The notes beneath the pieces are model-generated. The model saw only the letters and a list, made by a program, of their open reading frames with translations. It searched no databases and had not been told where the DNA came from. A stretch of DNA of 23,831 nucleotides, from contig QANT01004222.1 of the NCBI GenBank assembly GCA_003254885.1, positions 1 through 23,831 of the forward strand. Direction: 5' to 3'. The DNA is from Purshia tridentata. Taxonomy: Eukaryota; Streptophyta; Magnoliopsida; Rosales; Rosaceae. Both the position numbers and the translations under genes were made by a program. This document shows positions 10,599 through 18,039 of the stretch, one piece after another; within the stretch, counting starts at the first letter, position 1, and each line of letters begins with the position of its first letter.

Positions 10599-11223
10599 AT
10601 ATTTGCTAGCTTCATAATCATGTGATATATGAGAGATTATTTATCAAGCTTTTTCATCTATATGCACAATTTGGGTAGGATTCTAAGTAAAAAAGTGAGT
10701 CAATTTACTAGCTTTTTTTTTTGGCCAGTAGAATTAATTTACCACGTTTGTTTATAATTTTTTGCAATGTTAAATGCAGAGATTTTCCATCATACTTAAG
10801 GGACCTTTTTTTTGTCTTTTTAGACCTAAACAAAAGATTAAATGATTTTGTTTTTAAATAAAATTGTTTGGGCACTTAAAAAAAGCCTAAAATGAGGCCT
10901 CGAATGAGTCTAATGCCATTTGGTTTTGGTCAAATTTGTCACCTAAAAAACTGATTCAATTAAATTGGATTTTCAAAATTTATATCCAAAACCAATCCTA
11001 TTTAGTAAAACAAAATTTGATTGAATTGCGATTGGATTTGGATTTTCCACACTCCTAGTAAAAATAGTATTCAAGAAAATAGAGTTGTAAAAAAAAAAAA
11101 AAATTCTAGATCACAATTTTTTTTTCCAATTTAAAAATTTATCTGGACTAATTTCAAATCGTGATAAAAGAAAATAAAAATAAAACTGAAACATTTCAAA
11201 CTTTGTTTTTGTTATCCTTATTG
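10599..11223. other. AT-rich intergenic DNA between HPR1 and SKP1
   Basis: No gene seen. Homopolymer A and T runs lie around 11090-11125. From about 10963 to 11060 the DNA has words such as ATTGGATTTGGATTTTCC and ends in CACACTCCTAG, whose reverse complement (CTAGGAGTGTGGAAAATCC) resembles the terminal bases of plant hAT-type non-autonomous elements. No matching opposite end or 8-bp duplication was found, so at most this is a decayed fragment. Confidence 0.35.
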
Positions 11224-11239
11224 GACACGACGTCGTGTC
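11224..11239. promoter_or_regulatory. 16-bp perfect palindrome with ACGT core (bZIP-type site)
   Basis: GACACGACGTCGTGTC is identical to its reverse complement and centres on GACGTC (a C-box with the ACGT core bound by plant bZIP factors). It lies 258 bp upstream of the SKP1 ATG and about 175 bp upstream of its TATA box, in an otherwise AT-rich promoter. The palindrome is seen directly; factor binding is inferred. Confidence 0.55.
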
Positions 11240-11398
11240 TGCGCATTAATTAGTCATTACAGTCCAAATCCCCAATTTAACAGTTTCCCTCTCGATTTTA
11301 CCCCTAAAAAAAAACAATACAATAATTCCCGCGTTCCTTTCCCAAATTACTCGGAAGGTAAAAGGCAGGGTTTAGCCTTTTAGGGTTACTTTCACTCC

Positions 11399-11404
11399 TA
11401 TAAA
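11399..11404 (+). promoter_or_regulatory. SKP1 TATA box
   Basis: TATAAA (context CCTATAAATTCCCC) lies 98 bp upstream of the SKP1 start, which implies transcription beginning near 11430 and a short C/A-rich leader of about 65 bp. Just upstream, AGGGTTTAGCC and TTTTAGGGTTA (11368-11388) resemble telo-box elements common in promoters of highly expressed plant housekeeping genes. Confidence 0.6.
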
Positions 11405-11496
11405 TTCCCCCAAATCTCACGACACTTCACACCTAAACTTTCCAAAACATCGAAACCCACAAAATTCCCCAAAAATCCCAAATTCTTTTCGAAACG

Positions 11497-12748
11497 ATGT
11501 CGTCTGAGAACAGCAAGAAGATGATCATTCTGAAGAGCTCGGACGGCGAGACGTTCGAGGTGGAGGAGGCGGTTGCTCTGGAGTCGCAGACCATCAAGCA
11601 CATGGTGGAGGACGACTGCGCCGACAATGGCATCCCCCTGCCGAACGTCACCAGCGTCATCCTGGCCAAGGTCATCGAGTACTGCAAGAAGCACGTCGAG
11701 GCCGCCAACGATGCCGACAAGGACTCCAAGGCCGGTGAGGGCTCTCTCAAGAACTGGGACGCCGAATTTATGAGGGTCGACCAGAACGTGCTCTTCGATC
11801 TCATCTTGGTTCGTCCCTATTACCCTTCTCTTGAATTTTTTTGCCTTGAATTTTAGGTTTAGGGTTTTGCTTGGTGTGTTTATTTAAATTATTTGAGATT
11901 TAAGATTAATGGTTTTGTTATGTTTTATGATGTGGGTATCTCTATGTGTTACTTATTGTTTGCATAAGATTTATTTTTGGGCTCTGATTTGTTTATCATA
12001 GGTTTTGAGATACTGGGGTTGATTGTATATGGTTTTTTATAGTTTGCTAATTGTTGATTTGCATATTTGAGTTTTTGTTGCACATCTCTGTACATAAGTG
12101 AACTACTCGTAGCATATAGTAGGAGACGAGTACAGGGTAATATTTTTGAACTACAAAGGCAATCTGTTATTGCAATATGTGATTTTATCATTGAGTCTGC
12201 TTTTATGTGTTTCCCCCCAATTGAGTTTATTGAGTCTCAATAATGATGAAATTAACAAGCAACTTTTGTATTTGCTAGTTAAGATGAAAGCTAAAGAGTT
12301 TCTATTTAAGATTCTGGTTTGTGATTTGCGTTTTACTGTGCTGTTTTCTTTTTCAACTTTTTCTTTGTTTCTGCCAGCTGTCTCATATATTCTATACTCT
12401 AGCTACCTAGGGCTTTTCTAATTTCTTGTTTGTGTTTTGGTTTTTGGAGTTAATGCTTTCTTGTATCCTTTTCCATTTCATGTAGGTTAAATTTAATAAT
12501 CAGTCTTTAACTTGTATTATGTTGATACATGTTACTGATTGGTGGTGGGTGGATTTTGTGTTTCATATTTTCAGGCTGCTAACTATCTGAACATTAAGAG
12601 CCTGCTGGATCTGACCTGCCAGACTGTTGCAGACATGATCAAGGGAAAGAGTCCTGAAGAGATTCGCAAGACTTTCAACATCAAGAATGACTTCAGTCCT
12701 GAGGAGGAAGAGGAGGTCCGCAGGGAGAACCAATGGGCATTTGAGTGA
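11497..12748 (+). CDS. SKP1: SKP1-like SCF ubiquitin ligase adaptor
   Basis: Two exons, 11497-11808 and 12575-12748, joined in phase 0 over a 766-bp intron (donor ATCTTG|GTTCGT, acceptor TTTTCAG|GCT), give 161 aa, the standard plant SKP1/ASK length. The protein links cullin-1 to F-box substrate receptors in SCF ubiquitin ligases, in nucleus and cytosol. Visible support: N-terminal BTB/POZ-like Skp1 fold (about 8-67, [20 protein letters not shown]), a variable Asn/Asp/Lys linker (about 68-85), then the Skp1 C-terminal domain with [20 protein letters not shown] and the ending RRENQWAFE that forms the F-box-binding surface. All expected blocks are present with no breaks. Exon 1 is clearly richer in G/C-ending codons than exon 2 and than neighbouring genes. 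Plants carry several ASK paralogues; this looks like the canonical ASK1/2 type. Confidence 0.96.
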
Positions 12749-13936
12749 AGCAGAGGTCCCTAACAATGTTGATACCATGATAGGAATGTTGATAGTTATT
12801 ATAGGGTCCGTTTGTATTTTGCTTCTAGGTTTCTGGATCTTCTGGATGAAGAGCTGATGCTTTAAGTCTCCTAATTCAACAGTTTTTGTAATGTGATTGC
12901 TTAAAGCTCACCAAAATTTCTGCAAACTACTTTCGGTATCTTAATGTGATTCGGATTTTGTTAGTTTCCACTCTTTTCTTTTCAATTTGGTGCTTGTTAT
13001 GTTCAAGGGTAGAACATAGAAGGAAAACCCCTGCAAACTTACGATAAAAATTTAATCGCCGGTTTTACGAACCCTTGTTGATTCTGAACAATGTGTTGAA
13101 TATGCGTCAATTTTAAATATATGTTGTATTCTCTGATATTGTAATCTAATATATCTTGTGAATATTAGAAAAAGATTCTCTAAATTAGAATTTTCATTCA
13201 AGTAAATCAAATATTTAACTCAAAGTCTCAAATCTCACAAATTTTATAATTATGAAAAGATTCTCTAAATTGGAATTTTCATTCAATTAAATCAAATATT
13301 ATAACTCAAAGTCTCAAATCTCACAAATTTTATAAGTATGGTGACATGTATTTTTACAATTATGGACAATATGTGGAAAAAAAAAATTACATAAGAAAAG
13401 TTTTTTTTGTTTTTTGGCCTCAAAACAAGTTGAGTCAACTGTCAAGGATAAAGATACAAAATAATTAGATCTAAAATAACCCACTTTTAAGTTTTATGTA
13501 AATCTATTTTTTATTATCTTGTTTTTGATGCATTTCTTAAGATAAATAGCTTTTGACGTCTTCGTTGAGTACTAGTATGTTCTGTTTTGCAAAGTATTTC
13601 TGCATGAATATATTGTGTTGAATTCAAATTACTGTCCAAATCACAAACACTCCTTATCATAAAAAATAAGTCCTAAGCAATTGAATTGTGTGTTCATATT
13701 ATTTAAAAATGATATTGGTAATTAATTAGGTAGCTCATGCAAGACATAATACTGGAACACTTTGAGCCCATAATAGAATGTCTGCTACAGTAGCAAATAT
13801 TATAACTCAGGTAAAGTAAGACAAACAGACATCATGACAAAAAAAAAAGGGTCCAAGTAAATAGAGCAACCAAACACTGAAAGAACCTAACACAAAGTTT
13901 GGACTAGCTAATAAATAAGCAAATGTAAATTAATCT
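12749..13936. other. Convergent intergenic region (SKP1 3' end to 3' end of the coiled-coil gene)
   Basis: AT-rich DNA between two genes whose 3' ends face each other. Bases 12749-12960 probably hold the SKP1 3' UTR, though no perfect AATAAA was seen there. A tandem duplication at 13168-13339 is listed separately. The remainder, about 13340-13936, contains A/T homopolymers and no recognised gene or element. Confidence 0.55.
13168..13339. repeat. Two-copy 86-bp tandem duplication
   Basis: Copy 1 (13168-13253) and copy 2 (13254-13339) are head-to-tail and differ at only a handful of positions and single-base indels. Shared words include AGATTCTCTAAATT, GAATTTTCATTCAA and AACTCAAAGTCTCAAATCTC. 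No coding potential. High identity suggests a fairly recent local duplication or a contracting/expanding minisatellite. Confidence 0.85.
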
Positions 13937-16662
13937 CTAACAGCCTATGTCACGCAACATGCTTCGATAAAGTTCAGAGGAGGCAGAGGCAGAACAAAGC
14001 TTTGCAGTGAGATTGTTCTTGTCATCCTCGAGCACACGACATTTCTCTTCATACTCAAGAACAAGACTACGATAATGACTAGCCGAATTAGCTTCGCTTT
14101 GAAGCTTCTCAGCAAGCTCATTGTTCCTTTCCATAAACCTGTGGCAGTTTTTTTCACAGTCACGAAAACAACCCCTATAATACTCAGAGGACTGTTTGGC
14201 AGAGAAAACCTCTGCAGAAAAATTGTTCTTCTCCTGCTCCCATATGAGGCCATATTGTGTGTAACTATTTGCAACTTGATAATAGTATTGGTACCAATAA
14301 CTTGCTGCAGAAAGCTGTGCAGTGAGAATAGCCTTCTCAGCTTCCCAGTTGTTGCATTGATTTATTGATTGATTAGATTGACCATCATCTGCTGCAATAT
14401 TGGCTTTGTAGTGTTGCAAAACGGATGCAATTGTTGCACAGATATCTTTCTTCTCTTCCTCCCATTTGCTGCATAATTCTTCATAAGCTTTAAGCCTTGC
14501 CAGCAAATCTTTCTCTGACTTGTAGGCACTCTCTAAGTTGCTAGCCAGAGCTGCATTGTCCAGTGTTTCTTTGAAAAGGCGTGCATCAAGGTTTTGATTG
14601 TGCATTTTCCACGCTTGGCGAGCATCTTCATGTACAAGTCTCTCTAGGCGCAATGTTTCCCTCAACACTTCCTTTTCTTTCTTCAAGATATAATTTTCGG
14701 TCTTCAATTTCTCAACTTCTGCTTCATTGTGATCCTCCACAACTAGTACTACTTCTTCATTGCTTACATTTTCAGCTATTGTGGCATTCACATCATTCTC
14801 AATCTCACTGCCACCAGCATTGCCACTGACACTATCAACTTCATCAGCTTCCGCCACTTCTTCCAAATTCCCATCAACTTTGAGGAATGCCAAAGGGGGA
14901 GGGGGGAGGAGGGATTCGAAATCTGGAATTGGGTTTGTTTTGAGTAAATGCTCTCTATTAAAGACAGAAGCCAACCCCAAATCTTCACATTTATCATTTT
15001 CATCTTTTGCTGCTTCTTGCTCCAATGCTTCTTTTACCGAGTCCTCTTTCCATTTGTTAGGTACTGCTTCTTCCAAAGCTTTTCTTACCAACTGATCCTC
15101 TCCCCATTCTTCTTGGTCAAAAGCTTCTTCCATCAAATCCTCCATCCATTCTTTAGTTTCTTCTTTTTCTACTTCTTGTTCCAAAGCTTCCACCAAATCC
15201 TCATCCCATTTGTTATCTTCTTCTTCAACTTCAGAATTCTCTTTCAATTGGTCCTCAGCTTCCACCAAATCCTCTTCCCATTTCTGACTTTCTTCTTTTG
15301 GTGATTCTTGCTCAATTACTTCAAACTCCTCTTTTGGTGGATCATCCTCAATTTTGGCTTTCACTTTCTCTGATTTTTCACCCTTGTTAGTTTCCTGCAA
15401 AAAATTAATAAAAAATCAAATGTGTGAAAAACGGACTGATATTGCTATACGTACTGGTCTAATTAAAATCTTTGCTTCAATGTAATATTCTAATTCTAGA
15501 TTACAAACATGCATGTGGACATATATAATAATGTATTGATAGCATATATATCTAATCTATGATTTCATAATTAATCATTGTTGGATTAAGTTGAATCTTA
15601 TACCCATTTGTTATTTTCTTCTTTTGGTGCTTCTTGGTGAACTTCAGACTTTTCTTTTGGTGGGTCATCCTCAATTTTGGCTTGCTCTCTCTCTGATTGT
15701 TCATCCTTGTTAGTTATTTCCTGCAGAAAAAGAAAAAGAAATGTGTAAAAAGCAGACCAAATGCAATTGCCATATATTGGCCTGAACACATAAAAAGGAA
15801 GCAAATCCCATTAAGATGGCAATTGAAATTACACACATGTAAAATGCAAGTACATTGAACATTGAACTAGACAATTATAGTTTATATGCATATTATAATG
15901 TTTTGCGGAGAGATATTATATAAATGCTTACGTCGCCAAACTATGAATTCGCACTACATATCTAGACAAGATTTAACTCAAATAATTATCTAAAATATCA
16001 GAAAAATTAATGGATTAGAACTTAATTACTTTAGATTGAGGAGATTGTACTCTAAACTTTTGTAAATTAAATTGTAAAGAAAGACTTATATATAAGAACT
16101 CACTCTAGGATTAGGGTTAGGGATGGCATTCTTCTGAAATTTAGGTCGACGTATGGAACTTAAGATCAAAGCATTGTATGTGTTTTGTATAACAATGACT
16201 GCTATAAATAATTGCGTTTTATAATTAATATCCCGGTTGTAGACTATTAGGAGAATGCTCGCCACTCGCTCAAGCCAAAACATATGATAATAATATCCCT
16301 GCATGCATATAAACAATCAAAATTAATTTATTACTAGTTAACAATCATCTTAATTAACTAATTAACTAATCAAGAGAGAACATCAATTAATTATATAAAA
16401 CTTATTAATTAGAGACTTGTTAATTAAAGCTTGTACTTACAGCTGATGATGTGGCACCAAGTCGACGCTGGTTAGTGACCTCTATGCATAAGAAACATGT
16501 GAGGATGGAACAGAAGAAGGACAACCATGAAAATTTGGGAAAGATTAGCAGCACCAATATTGCAACCTTCTCAAGCTTGAACAAAAAATTATCAATCTTA
16601 AAAAAATTATCTATTCTTTGTAACTTCGTCGTCTCTTTTGGGGTCTTTGTCTTCTCTGCCAT
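13937..16662 (-). CDS. Uncharacterised protein: membrane segments plus acidic repeats and coiled coil
   Basis: Four exons in transcript order: 16662-16441, 16298-16104, 15720-15604 and 15394-13937, all joined in phase 0 with good GT/AG borders, encode 663 aa. The start has the ideal plant context AACAATGGC. I do not recognise the family. Visible layout: basic N-terminus, a long hydrophobic stretch (33-62), two further hydrophobic segments (about 86-94 and 102-120), two acidic blocks sharing AKIEDDPPKE (exon 3 and start of exon 4), an acidic array with the pattern W-x-E-D-x-V/M (Trp 217, 241, 261, 275, 293; Cys 314 at the sixth place), a proline patch (SLLPPPP, about 339-345), a coiled coil (about 404-488), and four or five C-terminal repeats of about 35 residues starting WEEEK, WEAEK, WEQEK, MERNN and LEDDK. 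It may be an endomembrane-anchored scaffold with a cytosolic rod; that is inference. Exon 3 looks like a duplicate of the start of exon 4. Confidence 0.78.
15278..15786 (-). repeat. Internal exon-plus-intron duplication in the coiled-coil gene
   Basis: Copy A is exon 3 with its upstream intron flank (15604-15786); copy B is the 5' 117 bp of exon 4 with its upstream intron flank (15278-15463). Offset is 326 bp. Both exon segments encode 39 residues from E-T/I-T-N-K to K-W, sharing AKIEDDPPKE and PKEE. Similarity continues past the acceptor into intron DNA: on the plus strand both copies read CTGCA, an A-rich run, AAATGTGT, AAAAA, then GAC, ATTGC and TGG at matching spacing. This shows duplication of genomic DNA rather than coding-only convergence. 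Confidence 0.8.
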
Positions 16663-16683
16663 TGTTGGCTGCGAAGAGGAAGA

Positions 16684-16734
16684 AGATAGAACTAGGGGTT
16701 TTTTTTTTTTGGCCACAGATAGAACTAGGGGTTT
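16684..16734. repeat. 18-bp direct repeat around a T12 run upstream of the coiled-coil gene
   Basis: AGATAGAACTAGGGGTTT occurs at 16684-16701 and 16717-16734, a 33-bp period, separated by the rest of a T run (16699-16710) and GGCCAC. It lies 22-72 bp upstream of the minus-strand start at 16662, so probably in the 5' UTR. Likely replication slippage. Confidence 0.8.
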
Positions 16735-16819
16735 AACAGATGTTATATAATAGAGGGATAAACACTGGGAAATTCTATAATACCAATTTGTATGTCATAC
16801 AAATACATTATGAGATCCC

Positions 16820-17075
16820 CTTTTTTTGGTAATCTAGAGTGTTTTGGGTCAGTTTTCGTACACAAACTAATTTTTTGGGCCGATTAAGGATAGACAATCC
16901 ACACCGGGCTAATCCACACCGGGCTTAAGAGATTCACAATGAATTTTACCTTTCTTGTTGCCTAAGGTATAGGGTTTAAGGTCGAACTGGAGACTCGAAC
17001 TTTGTGTATCACCGTTGGATATGTTGGTATTACAAACAAATTCAATTCTTACTATAGACGAACTCATTTAGTACA
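16820..17075 (-). mobile_element. Possible degraded tRNA-derived SINE
   Basis: On the minus strand, GTTCGAGTCTC (plus 16990-17000) closely matches a pol III B box and is preceded by ATCCAACGGTGATACACAAA, similar to the region before the B box in tRNA-derived plant SINEs. About 50 bp further upstream, TAGTAAGAATTG is a weak A-box match. A seven-base A run on the minus strand near 16821-16827 could be a tail. No target duplication was found and borders are guesses. Confidence 0.3.
16896..16925. repeat. Tandem pair of AATCCACACCGGGCT
   Basis: Two perfect adjacent 15-bp copies (16896-16910 and 16911-16925), GC-richer than their surroundings. They lie within the body of the possible SINE remnant and may be part of it. 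Confidence 0.9.
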
Positions 17076-17658
17076 CTAATATTGGTTTTACAGCTTAATA
17101 AAATTGTTAGCTAACCTTAATAAGTAGACTTTAAAGCGGTGCACATTAAAAGCCCCTATTATAATGTAACAATACAATACTAGTACCTTGCTGTTTAAGT
17201 GATCTAAATCTTTATGAGATTTAACTTAAAAAAAAAATCTTTATGAGAATTAAATAACACGGATTTAAAAAAAATTTGATTCTTGCACCAACTTTTTTTT
17301 TATTTCAATATTTACACCAACTTTTTTTCACAATTTGTGCATAATAACTTGTGATTCAATCACATCCATTATGGGAATTTTTTGTGTTTATTGAAGGATT
17401 TTTTGGAAAGCTATGGTTTTTTTTTTTTTATAGTTTTATTATTAGTTCAATGTATAAATATCAAACACGTTGGAAAAAAAGTTTGGGACAAATGACAACT
17501 TCCTACTTTACATAGAGTATTTCTATAATTACTAAACTTGTTTATTAAATTTTGTTCACCAACTAATCTATCATTATTATGTGATAAATTTGACAAACCT
17601 AATATTATAATTATTATTGTTTTAATACGATTGAGATATATTATTTTATCATCCATAT

Positions 17659-17709
17659 CAACTAACGAAGGCACACGAGGTGACTCAACTAACTAACCTT
17701 CGTTAGTTG
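17659..17709. repeat. 13-bp perfect inverted repeat (hairpin)
   Basis: CAACTAACGAAGG at 17659-17671 is exactly complementary in reverse to 17697-17709, with a 25-bp loop. It lies about 0.33 kb upstream of the HGSNAT-like start codon. Related words (CACGAGG, GTGACT) recur just downstream in inverted orientation (17730-17770), hinting at a larger decayed palindrome. It could be a cruciform, a small transposon scar or a binding site; no function is assigned. Confidence 0.75.
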
Positions 17710-17836
17710 GAATGCCCGCTCCATTTTCGAAGCTGACTCAAGTCACCAAACGAAGCAAATCCTCGTGCTTTAAAATTCAAATACAATAATACGACATCGT
17801 ACAGTTCTAAGCTTGTTCATATTACCATTAATTTGG

Positions 17837-17868
17837 CCAATCAAATCGCGCCACGTAACCGCTGGGCC
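17837..17868 (+). promoter_or_regulatory. Putative promoter elements of the HGSNAT-like gene
   Basis: A cluster of common plant promoter words lies about 170-200 bp upstream of the start codon: CCAAT (17837-17841), CCACGT with an ACGT core (17851-17856) and TGGGCC, a site II element (17863-17868). No clear TATA box was found between these and the ATG, consistent with a housekeeping-type TATA-less promoter. Word matches alone are weak evidence. Confidence 0.35.
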
Positions 17869-18039
17869 TCCCCATGACAATAATACTGTGCTACGAAGCG
17901 TATTTTGTTCAAAATTAGAATAAACCACCACTGCGTAGTCCATCGTCGTCTTCTTCTTCGAAACAGGAAAGAGCCGATATTTTTCGTACTCCACCCTCAG
18001 CTTACCGAACTCCAATTTATCTGCGACTCGGCCGATAAA

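Larger units (their letters stand above)
16735..18039. other. Divergent intergenic region between the coiled-coil and HGSNAT-like genes
   Basis: About 1.3 kb with no supported gene. It must hold promoters for both flanking genes. Separately listed here are a 15-bp tandem pair, a possible SINE remnant, an inverted repeat and the right-hand promoter elements. Between about 17200 and 17450 there are A and T homopolymers and a short repeated word (ATCTTTATGAGA near 17208 and 17238). Confidence 0.5.

Noticed and set aside
11398..11804. Minus-strand frames over SKP1 exon 1
   Set aside because: Antisense shadows favoured by the high G/C at third codon positions of the real exon.
14075..15304. Several plus-strand frames over the coiled-coil gene's exon 4
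   Set aside because: Antisense of an acidic, Glu/Lys-rich exon gives Phe/Ser/Leu-rich frames; they do not look like membrane proteins of any known family.
17905..18039. In-frame N-terminal extension of the HGSNAT-like protein
   Set aside because: The frame is open upstream, but the first codon of that extension is TTG, not ATG, and the sequence looks like leader DNA; ATG at 18040 has good context.
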